Numbered from the stretch's first letter, positions 34,392 to 43,990 are shown. The stretch is 60,601 nucleotides of DNA from Marinitenerispora sediminis (GCF_003336425.1 NZ_QEIO01000012.1:1-60601), one strand, 5' to 3'. Program-made: numbers and translations. Notes: a model not told the origin generated them from the sequence alone.

Positions 34392-35788
34392 GCGGTCAGC
34401 CGAACCTCGGCGTCCGGCCCCGGTGCCACGCGCGGCAGCCGCCACATCAGCAGGGCTCCCGCCAACCACCAGGCGCCCACGATGCTCCACTCATACGGCC
34501 AGGACAGCGCGGCCGGCATCCCCGGCAGGTACAGTGCGGCCAGTGCGAGGCTCAGCACCAGTGCGAGCACGCCCACGGCGTTCCCGGCCGGCACCCGGAA
34601 CGGCCGCGCCATCTCCGGCTCCCGGCGGCGCAGCGCCAGGAACGAGAGCGCCACCACCACGTAGGAGACGACGATGTTGATCCCGCCGGCGTTCACCAGC
34701 CAGGTCAGCATCCGGTCGCCGAACAGCGGGGCCAGGACCGACAGCCCGCCGATGAACAGCAGCGCGTTGGACGGCGTCCGGAACCGGGGGTGCAGCCGGG
34801 CGAACCAGGCGGGCAGCATGCCGGAGACCGCCATGGCGTAGAGCAGCCGGCTCGCACCGATCAGGAAGGCGTTCCAGCTCGTGACGATGCCGGCGATCCC
34901 CCCGATCACCAGCACGGTGCCCATCGCGGAGCTGTTCCAGAGCGCTGCCATGCCGTCCGCGGAGGCCAGTTGCGACGCGGCCAGCTCCCCGGCCGGCAGC
35001 GACGAGGCCACGGTCAGCATGACGAGCACGTACCACGCGATCGCGCACCCCACCGACACCACCAGCACCGCGCCCACCTGGCGCTGCGGCAGCCGGATCT
35101 CCTCGGCCGACTGAGGGATGACGTCGAAGCCGACGAACAGGAACGGGGTGGCGACCAGCACCGCGATCAGGCCGGGCGCCCCGCCCTCGAACAGCGGGCG
35201 CAGGTTGCCGGCCGAGCCGCCGACGGCCGACCCGAGCAGCAGCGCGGCGCCCACGGCGACCAGGAACAGCACGGCGACGGTCTGGAACACGCTGGCCGGC
35301 CGGATGCCGACGTAGTTGACCGCCGTGATCGCCACCGCCGCGCCCACCCCGATCGCCACCCACGAGGCGTGCACGTCGTCGCCGGCGACCGTCCACAGGT
35401 GGCCGGCCCGCAGCTCCGGCAGCAGGTAGCTCACCGTCTCGGGCAGCGCCACCGCCTCGAACGCCACCACGGTGAGATAGCCCAGCACGATGCCCCACGA
35501 GGCGATGAAGGCCCCGTGGGAGCCCAGCCCCCGCAGGGCGTAGTGGTGCTCGCCGCCCGCCCGCGGCATGGCGGCGACGAGTTCGGCGTAGGTGAGCCCG
35601 ACCAGGGTGACGATGGTGCCGCCGATCACGAACGCCAGCGCCGCCCCGAGACTGCCGGCGCCGCTGATGAAGTCTCCGGTCAGCACCACCCAGCCGAAGC
35701 CGATCATCGCGCCGAACGCGAGTGCGAGTACGTCGGCGCGCCCGAGGACACGCACGAAGCCGTCGTTGCCATCACTTTCCGTCTTCAA
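34370..35788 (-). CDS. APC-family amino acid permease
   Basis: 472 residues with about 12 membrane helices. The first helix carries the APC substrate-binding signature (GAMIGFGWVVLTGDF); GFDVIPQSAEEI in the middle is also typical. It should import an amino acid or amine with cations. The start is a TTG with GGGAGG upstream. The C terminus, SVARNG, is the first unit of a 27-bp tandem repeat; a TAG in that unit stands where sister units have CAG, so the chain stops within the repeat. Confidence 0.9.
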   Translation of the reverse strand: MKTESDGNDGFVRVLGRADVLALAFGAMIGFGWVVLTGDFISGAGSLGAALAFVIGGTIVTLVGLTYAELVAAMPRAGGEHHYALRGLGSHGAFIASWGIVLGYLTVVAFEAVALPETVSYLLPELRAGHLWTVAGDDVHASWVAIGVGAAVAITAVNYVGIRPASVFQTVAVLFLVAVGAALLLGSAVGGSAGNLRPLFEGGAPGLIAVLVATPFLFVGFDVIPQSAEEIRLPQRQVGAVLVVSVGCAIAWYVLVMLTVASSLPAGELAASQLASADGMAALWNSSAMGTVLVIGGIAGIVTSWNAFLIGASRLLYAMAVSGMLPAWFARLHPRFRTPSNALLFIGGLSVLAPLFGDRMLTWLVNAGGINIVVSYVVVALSFLALRRREPEMARPFRVPAGNAVGVLALVLSLALAALYLPGMPAALSWPYEWSIVGAWWLAGALLMWRLPRVAPGPDAEVRLTASVARNG

Positions 35789-36252
35789 GGGGGCCTCCCG
35801 GAAGTGGGTGCGGGTTGGGACAGGGTCCCCGACACGGGAGCGAAAGGGAAGGGGGCAGCCGGAAGCGGAGCGGACGCGCCCGGTCAGGGCGCGCGGCCGG
35901 GTCCGCGGGCCCCCGCCCGGGCGTGCCGGGCGTGATCTCGCGGTGCCCGGTCACGCGCGGCGGCTCGGAGCCGGGAGCGCGACGCCCCTGCGGGACGTCG
36001 GCCGGCCCGGCTCTCCGTCGCCCGGGTCGGCACCGGGTGCGGTGGTCCGGTCAGGAGCAGGGGGCCAGCGGGCTGGTGGGCGGGCGTCACGGCAGCCGGG
36101 CCAGCACGCGGGTGCCGCCCGGTGGCGGAAACGGCCATCGTCCGGGTGCTGGTGCTGGTGCTGGTGCTGGTCGTGCCGGCGCGTTGCGCGGCAGGGGCAG
36201 GCGCAGCCGAGCACGGCCAGGGCGGCCGGCGTGCCCCCGTCTCGGCGCGGTG
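35789..36252. other. Intergenic region with GGTGCT repeats
   Basis: About 460 bases without a supported gene, containing the hexanucleotide run near 36147 and the upstream region of the permease gene. Confidence 0.5.
36147..36172. repeat. Hexanucleotide microsatellite (GGTGCT)n
   Basis: About four copies of GGTGCT in a row between the permease and amidase genes, non-coding as far as can be seen. Confidence 0.6.
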
Positions 36253-37668
36253 TCACGCGACCGGCGGCCGCCGCTGCCCGAACCCGGTGGTCCGCTCGAA
36301 GGCGTGGCCGACCTCCAGCACCAGCCGGTCGGCGTGGTGCGGACCCACGATCTGCAGACCCACCGGGAGGCCGCCGGGTGTGAACCCGGCCGGCACCGAA
36401 AGCGCGGGGCTGCCGGTGACCGAGATGTAGTAGGCGGAGCGCATCCAGTCCAGGTAGGTGGCCTGGGGGACGCCGTCGATGTCGGTCGGGAACTCCAGAC
36501 GGGCGTCGAACGGCGGGACCTGGCTCACGGGCAGCAGCAGCACGTCGTGGTCCTGGAAGAACTCCCGCATCCGGTGGTAGATCTCGGTGCGCAGCCGCTC
36601 CGCGCGCGCGACGTCGGAGCCGGCGAGCTTGCGGCCCTCCTCGATGTTCCACGCGAGGCTCGGCTTGAGGAGGTCCCGGTCGGCGTCGAGGAGCGGCCCG
36701 TAGGCGGACTCGAACGTCCAGGCCCGCAGGGTGCGGAAGACCTCCTCGGCGCCGGCGAGGTCCGGAGCGGCCTCCGTGACGCGGCACCCCAGCTCCTCGA
36801 ACACCCGCACGGCCGGCGTGAGCACGTCCAGCACCTCCTGGGCGCAGTGGAACGCGCCGTCCAGGTCGGGGGTCCAGGCGACCCGCAGGCCGGCGAGGTC
36901 GCGGTCCAGCGGCGGGGCGAACTCCGATCCGGGCTCGGCCAGCGCCACGGGGCTGCGCGGGTCGGGGCCCGCCATGACCGAGAGGAGCAGGGCGGCGTCG
37001 GCGGCGTCGCGGGCGAGCGGGCCCTGGACCGAGAGTGTCGACCAGCCGAGCGAGGCCGGATATACCGGCACCCGGCCGGGAGAGGGCCGCAGCCCCACCA
37101 CGTTGTTGAATGAGGCGGGGTTGCGCAGCGAACCGCCCATGTCCGAGCCGTCGGCGAGGGCGTGCATCCCCGTGGCGAGCGCCGCCGCGGCGCCGCCGCT
37201 GCTGCCGCCCGCCGACCGGGTGACGTCATAGGGGTTCAGAGTGGTCCCGAAGACCGGGTTGAAGGTATGCGACCCCGCGGCGAACTCCGGGACGTTGGTC
37301 TTGCCGATGGTGATGGCCCCGGCGGCGCGCAGCCGCTCGATGAGGAGCTCGTCGCGCTCGGGAATGTTGCCGGTGAAGAACGGTGAGCCGTACGTCGTGC
37401 GGATTCCGGCGGTGTCGTGGGTGTCCTTGTGAGCCATGGGCAGACCGTGCAGCGGCCCCACCGGGGCGCCGGACGCGAGCCGCTCGTCGGCGGCGTGCGC
37501 CTCACGCAGGGCCCGTTCCGCGCTGAGCGTCACCACCGCGTTGACGGTCGGGTTGATCGTGGCGATTCTCGCGAGATGGGCCTCCACGAGCTCGCGCGCG
37601 GAGATCTCGCGGCGGCGCAGCATGGCGGCCATCTCGCGGGCCGGCCGGAAGGCGATGTCCTCGTACAT
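36253..37668 (-). CDS. Amidase-signature family hydrolase
   Basis: 471 residues. The Ser-cisSer-Lys triad is complete: Lys81 in MAHKDTHDT, cis-Ser156 in SAGGSSGGAAAAL and nucleophile Ser180 in GSDMGGSLRNPA. The family hydrolyses amides; the GatA-like length and lack of GatB/GatC neighbours suggest a catabolic or detoxifying amidase rather than tRNA amidation. The ATG at 37668 is chosen from the family start (MYEDIAFRPA); an AAGGAG lies somewhat further upstream. Divergent from the acetyltransferase gene. Confidence 0.93.
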   Translation of the reverse strand: MYEDIAFRPAREMAAMLRRREISARELVEAHLARIATINPTVNAVVTLSAERALREAHAADERLASGAPVGPLHGLPMAHKDTHDTAGIRTTYGSPFFTGNIPERDELLIERLRAAGAITIGKTNVPEFAAGSHTFNPVFGTTLNPYDVTRSAGGSSGGAAAALATGMHALADGSDMGGSLRNPASFNNVVGLRPSPGRVPVYPASLGWSTLSVQGPLARDAADAALLLSVMAGPDPRSPVALAEPGSEFAPPLDRDLAGLRVAWTPDLDGAFHCAQEVLDVLTPAVRVFEELGCRVTEAAPDLAGAEEVFRTLRAWTFESAYGPLLDADRDLLKPSLAWNIEEGRKLAGSDVARAERLRTEIYHRMREFFQDHDVLLLPVSQVPPFDARLEFPTDIDGVPQATYLDWMRSAYYISVTGSPALSVPAGFTPGGLPVGLQIVGPHHADRLVLEVGHAFERTTGFGQRRPPVA

Positions 37669-37910
37669 GGGCGGCGCTTCTCCTTCTTCTTCTCGCAGCG
37701 GCGTGCGACGGACCGGAGCGCCCGGGTCGGCCGCGAGCCGCCGCTCGCGCCATTCCAGCGCCGTACGGAACGTCGGGCTACGGTATGGCCTGCCCACTTT
37801 CTTCGCTTTCTTCGGTACTTCGTGGGAAGTCGCGCCGCGCCGTGCGCTGGAGTGACGCGTTCCTGGGAAAACACTGCGGGCCGCCGGCCGGCTTGGCTAC
37901 GGTGTCGGGC

Positions 37911-38717
37911 GTGACGGAGCACGTGGCCCGGGCGACGGAGGACATCATTGCGGAGTTCTGGGCGCTCGGCGGTGAGACCCGGGTGATCAACGGGGCACGG
38001 CTGATCCGCAACCGCGAGGTGCCGCTGGTCGGCCGCTGGAACGTGATCACCGGGCTGGTGGGCGACGACTCCGACCAGTTCCGGCGGATGCTGGCCGAAG
38101 CGCTGGACTGGATCGGCGCCCCGGCGGCGCGGGTCTACGCCGGCCCGGCGATGTCGCGCGTGACCGAGGCGGCGCTGCTGTTCGCGGGGTGGCGGCCGCG
38201 TACGACCATGGTGGAGATGGTCGTCGCCGGCCCGCTGGCTCCGCCGCGGCGCACCCCCGATCCGGTCGCCGTCCGCCCGGTGGAGGACGACGCCGACTGG
38301 GACATGCTGCATGCGCTGCTGCGGCTCGGCCACGAGGAGGAGGACCGAGCGGAGGGGCACCCGCCCCGGCCCGAGGAGTACACGCGGCAGAGCCTGCGTG
38401 CCCACCGGATGCGCTCCGCCTACGTCAATTACTGGCTCGCGCGGGTGGCGGGCGAGGACTGCGGGTTCTTCTCGTCCTGGCCGCGTCCGGAGGGAATGGC
38501 GGTGGTGGAGGACCTGTACGTCCGAGCCGACCGGCGCGGCCGCGGTGTGGGGTCCCAGCTGCTCCGGCACGCGGTCGCCGACGCGCGCTCCGCCGGAGCC
38601 GACCCGGTGCTCGTGCGCGCCGACGCCGCCGACTGGCCCAAGGACTTCTACCACCGCCGCGGCTTCCGGCCGGCGGCGGTGGCGCGCTACTACGAACTCG
38701 CCGCCGAGCGCGGGTGA
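37911..38717 (+). CDS. GNAT-family N-acetyltransferase
   Basis: 268 residues from a GTG. The C-terminal half is a GNAT domain: VVEDLYVRADRRGRGVGSQLL is the acetyl-CoA loop, and DFYHRRGFRPA the end motif. The first ~120 residues look like a degenerate or accessory domain. There is no ribosome binding site, but TACGGT lies a few bases before the start, so a leaderless transcript is likely. Substrate unknown. Confidence 0.82.
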   Translation: MTEHVARATEDIIAEFWALGGETRVINGARLIRNREVPLVGRWNVITGLVGDDSDQFRRMLAEALDWIGAPAARVYAGPAMSRVTEAALLFAGWRPRTTMVEMVVAGPLAPPRRTPDPVAVRPVEDDADWDMLHALLRLGHEEEDRAEGHPPRPEEYTRQSLRAHRMRSAYVNYWLARVAGEDCGFFSSWPRPEGMAVVEDLYVRADRRGRGVGSQLLRHAVADARSAGADPVLVRADAADWPKDFYHRRGFRPAAVARYYELAAERG

Positions 38718-39807
38718 GGGGAACAGCCTGCGTGGCGTGAACGTAGAGGGGGTCTGCGTGGCGTGAACGTAGAGGGCGTCTGCGTGGCGTGAACGGAGGG
38801 CGGGTGTCGGCGGGGGACAAGGACAGGGCTGCCCCGGGGTGCGGATCCGCGGATCGCATCGCGGCGGGCCCGGCCGCCGTGCCCTCCCGGTGCGGTCCCG
38901 GGCGCCGGGTTCCGGAAACGGCCGACCGGGAATCGGAAACAGGGAAACCGATGGGGCGGCCACCGCGTCCTTTCTCCTGAAGGCGGAGTGGCGCCGCGCG
39001 ACGCGGCGGGCCGGGGGCCGCCCCTGGGGAGACGGCCTCCGCGGCGTGGGCGGGGCACGAATCTCCGCGGCGCGGACGACAGGCCAGCTCCGCGCGCCGA
39101 CGGAGGGCGGTTCACGGCGGCGTGAGCGGAGCACGAGGTAGCGGGAGGGTCATGAAGACCGCGTCGATCCGGAGACCGCGTCCCCCGCGCGCTCCAGTCC
39201 CCTCGGACGGGCGGAGCCGCGCGCCCGCCGACGTGTCCACGGCGTCGTCCGGGCGGTCCGACCGGAACGGGCCGGCCCGTTCCGCCGCAGGTCGGGGCCG
39301 GGAGCCTGCCGGCCGGCGACGGAGGGGAGATCGGCCGGATGTGGCCATTGTCAAAGGTTGTCGCGTTGTCGGCCCCAGCACTCGGCGGCCGCAGCGGGGG
39401 CGGGCTCGCCCGGTGGTGGGATCGCGGTCGAGTGTCGCCGCAGCTCAGTGCGGGCATCGCGCCGAGCGGTCTGGCGAGCGCGGACCGCTCCGCCGGCGCC
39501 GTGCGGCCGAACGGCCGTTGTGCCGGGTGGATCGGCGGAACGGCGGGGGCAGCCGTTCGTTGCGCGAGTCAGTATCATCTCGGTCATCCACAATTGTTCT
39601 TTGTCGCTCCGCCGCAATTCCGGCCCTGAGACCGAACGGGATCAGCACACTCCGAATCCGGGGCCGACAACGAGCGACCGCCGGTGAGGGTCACGTAGCG
39701 CACACGGACGGGTTCACGACAGTGATGATCGCAATGGCTCTGCCACCGGGGCGGCAGTGTGCGCTTCGCGCGAATGGGCGGGCCGGACGTGTCTGGTCGG
39801 AGGCCCG
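38718..39807. other. Kilobase intergenic region before the beta-propeller gene
   Basis: Contains the 26-bp repeats and then about 1 kb with no convincing gene. Composition becomes clearly less GC-rich from about 39550 to 39750, which probably marks the promoter region of the next operon. Overlapping short frames exist, but they lack ribosome sites and known motifs. Confidence 0.5.
38728..38800. repeat. 26-bp tandem repeat, about three copies
   Basis: Units starting CTGCGTGGCGTGAACG occur at 38728, 38754 and 38780, 26 bases apart; the third is partial. They begin 10 bases after the acetyltransferase stop codon. The period is not a multiple of three, so they are not coding repeats. Confidence 0.85.
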
Positions 39808-41253
39808 ATGAGCTACGGGGTCCAGCTGACACCGCATCAGCACCGCATCAGCATCGTCATCGCCCCCGACGAGCGCAGTGCGCAGGTCGTCGTGGAGGGG
39901 AACCAGTTCCACGTCGCGGGTGACTCCCCGAAGGAGACCCGGCGTGCGGCGCTCGATGTCGCGGCCGACTACGCCGCGCGTACCGGCCGCCCGGTGGTCG
40001 TGGATGCCCGGGACGCCCACAGCGTGTGGGAGCTCATCGCCAACCCCAGCGGCGTGGTCCGCGCCGCCCCGGCCGGGGGCGGACGCGCGGCGCCGCCCCG
40101 GCCGCCCAGGGCCCCGCGCCGGCGCGGACCGGGTACCGGGACCGGGCGCAGGGTCGCCCTCGCGGTGGCGGGCGGCGCCGTGGCCGTCGCCGTCCTCGCG
40201 GGGGGCGGCTACGCGGTGGTCCGATTCCTGCCGGACACGCTGGAGACCGTGCAGGGCGAGCAGACATCCGCCCCCGAGCCGGCGACCCTGGACAGCCGTC
40301 CGGTGCCGCCCGGGTTCACCGAGCAGGCCGCGTGGCGGCTCGACATGGCTCCCGGAACCCGGCCGGCCGTCGCCCCGGACGGCAGCGCGGTCGCGTTCGT
40401 CGATCCTGACGAGCGGCTGGTCGTCGCCGGGCCGGACGGTGTCGAGCGGTGGGCGGCGGACCTGCCGGTGCCACTCGGCGACATCGATCAGCAGCTGCGG
40501 ATCGTGGCCGCCGGCGAGTCGCTGCGGGTCGCCCTCGTCGGCGACGGCACGCTGTGGACGTGGCCGCTGGAGGGCGGCGACCCCGAGGCGGTCGAACTGC
40601 CGGCCGGCGCCCAGGTGAGCTACGCGGGCCGTGCGCCGCTGGTCCTCGCGGGCGGCGGAGCGTTCGTCCCCTCCGGGGGAGAGCTCGCGCCGGTCCCGCT
40701 CTCCGACGGCCAGGGCGCACTGGCCGCCGACGGCGACGCCGTGCTGGTCGCCTCCGCCCGCGGACCGTGGGCGTGGGCGGCCGAGGACGGGGAGCCGGCG
40801 GAGGTGGAGCCCGCGGAGCCCGACGGCGCGCGGCGCCTGGACCGGGTGCTGACCGCCTCGGCCGAACACGTCCTCATCCGCTGGACCTCGGCGGACGAGG
40901 ACCGCGTCGTGCTCGCGGTGCACGACGCCCAAGATGGCTCGGTCGCGGCCTCGGTCGCGATCGCCCCGGGAGAGTTGGAGGACGCCCGTTGGGTGGCCGG
41001 CGAGGCCGTCGCGGCCTATGGACCGGTGGTCGTTGACCTGACCGCCGGCGAGGCCCGCGCGCTGTCCGGCTTCACGCCCGTGACCGCGGCCGGAGACACG
41101 CTCTTCGGCGAGCTGGACGGCGCTGAGGTGGCCGTCGCGCGCGACGGCGACCCGGTGGAGCTGGAACCGGACACGGCGCAACCGTGGGGCCTGCTCGACG
41201 GCCGCGCGGTCGTGGTCGCCGGCGACGGGCTCTACGCCCTCTCTCCCGAATGA
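39808..41253 (+). CDS. Membrane-anchored protein with extracytoplasmic beta-propeller
   Basis: 481 residues; TCGGAGG precedes the ATG. An N-terminal cytoplasmic domain of about 90 residues (beta strands, then DSPKETRRAALDVAADYAARTG) is followed by a Pro/Arg-rich linker, one membrane helix (about 127-147) and some 330 residues of repeated four-strand units with WTWPLEGG, WAWAAEDG-like blades, a likely six- or seven-bladed propeller. No catalytic motif is seen. It is followed after 31 bases by a sortase substrate, so a cell-envelope role is likely. Confidence 0.75.
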   Translation: MSYGVQLTPHQHRISIVIAPDERSAQVVVEGNQFHVAGDSPKETRRAALDVAADYAARTGRPVVVDARDAHSVWELIANPSGVVRAAPAGGGRAAPPRPPRAPRRRGPGTGTGRRVALAVAGGAVAVAVLAGGGYAVVRFLPDTLETVQGEQTSAPEPATLDSRPVPPGFTEQAAWRLDMAPGTRPAVAPDGSAVAFVDPDERLVVAGPDGVERWAADLPVPLGDIDQQLRIVAAGESLRVALVGDGTLWTWPLEGGDPEAVELPAGAQVSYAGRAPLVLAGGGAFVPSGGELAPVPLSDGQGALAADGDAVLVASARGPWAWAAEDGEPAEVEPAEPDGARRLDRVLTASAEHVLIRWTSADEDRVVLAVHDAQDGSVAASVAIAPGELEDARWVAGEAVAAYGPVVVDLTAGEARALSGFTPVTAAGDTLFGELDGAEVAVARDGDPVELEPDTAQPWGLLDGRAVVVAGDGLYALSPE

Positions 41254-41284
41254 CCCCCGCACCCCCTCAACTGGAAGGAGAAGG

Positions 41285-41872
41285 ATGTCCCGTTCAGCAC
41301 GCGCGGTCGGCATAGCCGCCGCGGGTCTGCTGGCCTTCGGGTTCTCCACGGCTCCGGCGTTCGCCGACACCGCCGAGGAGATCACGCCCGAGGCCGCCCC
41401 GGCCGTGGCGCCGGCGGACACCACCAGCGCGGACCGGCAGCCCGGTCTGGATCTGGGCCTCAACCTGGGCGTGGAGCTGCCGGACCTGATTCCGGACGAC
41501 CCCACGCCTCCGGACAACCCGGACCCGACGCCTCCGGACCCGGGCCCGACGCCTCCGGACCCCGACCCGACTCCGCCCGACCCGGACCCCACACCTCCGG
41601 GCCCGGAGCCGACCCCGCCGGGCCCCGGCGACCCGGAGCCGACGCCTCCGGGCCAGGACCCGGATGACGGACAGGGCCCGGGCAACCAGGCTCCGTCCCA
41701 GACCGGTTCGCAGCCCGCCGCCGACAGCTCGACTCAGGCCGATGACGAGCCCGAGGAGCTGCCGGTGACCGGATCGGACCTGTCCGCCCTCATGTACGGC
41801 GGCCTGCTGGCCGCCGGCCTCGGCGCGGTGACCGTGTACGCGGCCCGCCGTCGCCCGGCCCAGGAGAGCTGA
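41285..41872 (+). CDS. LPXTG cell-wall-anchored protein with Pro-rich stalk
   Basis: 195 residues: a signal peptide (residues 1-27, cleavage after AFA), an acidic segment, a stalk of repeated PTPPDPDPTPP and PTPPGPEP units (about 75-125), then the sorting signal LPVTG at residues 159-163, a membrane helix and RRR. A sortase would cut between Thr and Gly and link it to peptidoglycan. The stalk is DPTPP-type polyproline, suited to spanning the wall; no adhesive or catalytic domain is present. GAAGGAGAAGG precedes the ATG. A terminator follows. Confidence 0.88.
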   Translation: MSRSARAVGIAAAGLLAFGFSTAPAFADTAEEITPEAAPAVAPADTTSADRQPGLDLGLNLGVELPDLIPDDPTPPDNPDPTPPDPGPTPPDPDPTPPDPDPTPPGPEPTPPGPGDPEPTPPGQDPDDGQGPGNQAPSQTGSQPAADSSTQADDEPEELPVTGSDLSALMYGGLLAAGLGAVTVYAARRRPAQES

Positions 41873-41888
41873 CCCACGAGGTGACCGG

Positions 41889-41926
41889 CCCGGGCCACCG
41901 CCATCCGGCGGTGGCCCGGGTCTTTT
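41889..41926 (+). terminator. Hairpin terminator with T-tract
   Basis: A perfect 14-bp stem (CCCGGGCCACCGCC at 41889-41902 with 41907-41920), ATCC loop and TCTTTTCC behind it: a classical intrinsic terminator, 16 bases after the LPXTG gene. Confidence 0.85.
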
Positions 41927-42381
41927 CCTGCCGGGAGGGCCGGTGGCCGGCGTCGGGAGCAGGAGCGGCGCGGACCGCCACGGAGGGCGGGCCGTCCCGT
42001 GCCGGAGCCGGGCGGACTCGCCCGCCGACCTTGCGGTCCCCGGGTCAGGCCGCGGGATCGCGGCGCGTGAGCGCGCTGGGGTACCCCGCACCTCCCGCCC
42101 GCCACGTCGAGGCCCCAGGCCGCGGAAGCGGCATCGCCCCCAGTCCGGGCTGGCCAGTCCGGCGCGGCCGCGTCACCGCGCGGCAGCTGCGGGACCTGGG
42201 CGGAGGGCGGTGCCGTGCGCGGTACCCGTGGCGTCCTGCTCCCCGGCCCGCGGGCGCGGCGCGCGGCCGGTCCCGGGCGTGGAGTGAGGCCCGCCCCCGG
42301 CACGCGCGCGTGGATCCGGAACAGGCGGGACACGGACGGGAGCCCGCTGCCGCCGGCGGCCGAACGGATGCCGGAGAGCGG
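41927..42381. other. Intergenic region between converging genes
   Basis: About 450 bases with no supported gene. Overlapping open frames are present on both strands without recognisable domains. Confidence 0.45.
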
Positions 42382-42852
42382 TCACCAGACTCCGGTCGGC
42401 GCGCCGCCGTACTTCCAGCCGTCGGCGGCCAGTTCGGCGACGGCGGGGTGCTCACGCGCATGGCGCTCCGGCCGCGGGGCCAGCCGCCGCCAGCCGAACC
42501 AGTGTTGGCGTACCCCCGCCCACAGCACCAGCCAGACCAGCGTCCAGGCCCAGGGAATGGCGATCTGCCACTGGTCGGCCCAGGGAGAGCCGCCCAGGTT
42601 GGATCCCACCATCAGCACGGTGGGCAGCCCGGTGACCAGCGCGGAGGCGACGAATATCCACCGTGACACCCGTTCGACGCCGTGTCCGAAACGGCACCGT
42701 CCGCAGCGGGGGACGTTCACCCGCGTCACCGCCCATCGGGTGTGGAGTGCGACGACCAGGGGCGTGAATCGAACGTCCCGGTGCATACCGAAATGCAGGT
42801 ATTCGCCATCGCGAGTGGGCGCGGCGCAGAACCAGCACTCGTTCGCCGTCAT
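42382..42852 (-). CDS. Small membrane protein with CXXC zinc-binding pairs
   Basis: 156 residues. The N terminus has CWFC (residues 6-9) and later CGRC near residue 50, a likely zinc site; two membrane helices follow (about 62-82 and 92-112) and a cytoplasmic tail. No family recognised. There is no ribosome binding site, but TATTCT lies six bases before the ATG, so the mRNA may be leaderless. Confidence 0.65.
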   Translation of the reverse strand: MTANECWFCAAPTRDGEYLHFGMHRDVRFTPLVVALHTRWAVTRVNVPRCGRCRFGHGVERVSRWIFVASALVTGLPTVLMVGSNLGGSPWADQWQIAIPWAWTLVWLVLWAGVRQHWFGWRRLAPRPERHAREHPAVAELAADGWKYGGAPTGVW

Positions 42853-43077
42853 GACGTGAGAATAGCGACCGGACCCGCCGAGCGGATGAAGCGCTCCATT
42901 TTTCGTGAATTCCGCCAAAGAACCATTTCTCATCATTCGGTAGTGCGCGAAGAGCCGTGGAACCGTTTTCCCGCCCTGATGCGGGAAGCACTCAGGCGCG
43001 CGGCCCGATGGGCCGGACGGTGACGGAAGCCGGCCCCCGTGCCCCCGGGGCCGGCCCGGCCCGGCATGACCGACGCC

Positions 43078-43782
43078 ATGAAGGTCGCAGCGGCCCAGTT
43101 CCTGTCTTCCGGCTGGTGCCGTCGCCAACGCCCGGCAGATGGCCCTCCTCGCCGGTGACGCCCGTGCACAGGGGGCGGAGCTGGTGGTGTTCCCGGAGCT
43201 GGCCGTGACGGGGTACGAGCTCGAAGCCGTACTCGCCGACCCCCGCCTCGGGATCGAGGCGGACGACCCGCGTCCGGACCCCGTCTGGGCGAGCGGCATC
43301 GCCACCGTCGTCAACCGCGTGGCCGCCACCGAGGGACCACGACCCGCGATCGAGACGCTGATCTTCGGTGCCGACGGCGGGCTGCTCACCACCTACCGCA
43401 AGCACCACCTGCTCGAAGACGAGCGGGGCGCCTGCACGGCGGGGCGGCGCGACGGCCGCTTCGAGCTCGCGGGAGTCCGGTTCGCGCCCGCCACGTGCGA
43501 CGACGACCATTTCTGCGACCTGACCGCCCGCGGTGCCGCGGACGGCTGCCAGGTGCACCTGGCGAGCTCGCTGGACGGCACGGGCGGTGGAGCGGCGGAG
43601 CTGGCGACGGGGTATCCGGGCATCGCCGAGAGGTCGAACCTCTACGTCGTCCTGGCCAACCACGTCGGACCGGCAGGCGCGTGGACGGCCGCGGCCGCTC
43701 CGTGGTCTGGTCCCCCGGCGGCGCCCTCCAGGCGCAGGCCGACGCCCGGACAGCCATGGTGGTCACGGCCGAGGTCGGTTAG
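43078..43782 (+). pseudogene. Carbon-nitrogen hydrolase (nitrilase-like) with two frameshifts
   Basis: The start (ATG at 43066 or 43078, MKVAAAQFLSSG) and the end (GRSVVWSPGGALQAQADAR, stop at 43782) lie in one frame, while the body lies in another. The switches are near 43115 and near 43690, in opposite directions, so the total length remains that of a 235-residue enzyme. The catalytic triad is intact: Glu in VFPELAVTGYE, Lys in TYRKHHL and Cys in PATCDDD. As written it cannot make the full protein. Two indels within 600 bases mean either genuine decay or sequencing error. It directly precedes the second cobalamin riboswitch. Confidence 0.75.
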
Positions 43783-43833
43783 CGCCCCATCCGGGCGGCG
43801 CCCCTCGTACCGCCGCGCCGCGGACCGGTGTGC

Positions 43834-43990
43834 GATGCTGAGTCCGGTGCCGACGCAGGAACCCGGTGCGAATCCGGGGCGGTCCCGCCACTGTCACCAG
43901 GGAGCGAACCCGCACGGACGCCACTGCCGGCACTGGCCGGTGGGAAGGCGCGGGGGAGCGGCGATCTGGGAGCCAGGACACTGCGCGGCA
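43834..43990 (+). promoter_or_regulatory. Cobalamin riboswitch upstream of the ChlI/ChlD-type gene
   Basis: Core elements in order: GGAACCCGGTGCGAATCCGG (43858-43877), GGTCCCGCCACTGT just after, and the B12 box GGGAGCCAGGACAC (43968-43981). It ends about 50 bases before the GTG of the chelatase gene. It differs from the cobN copy in P1 and the peripheral stems, so the two are not recent duplicates. Confidence 0.92.

Noticed and set aside
34286-35935. Plus-strand frame antisense to the APC permease, rich in Gln/His/Arg
   Set aside because: Composition typical of an antisense frame to membrane-protein codons; no motif or ribosome site.
39122-39811. Plus-strand frame in the kilobase gap before the beta-propeller gene
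   Set aside because: Arg/Pro/Ser-rich with no motif, and it overlaps the promoter region and start of the next gene.
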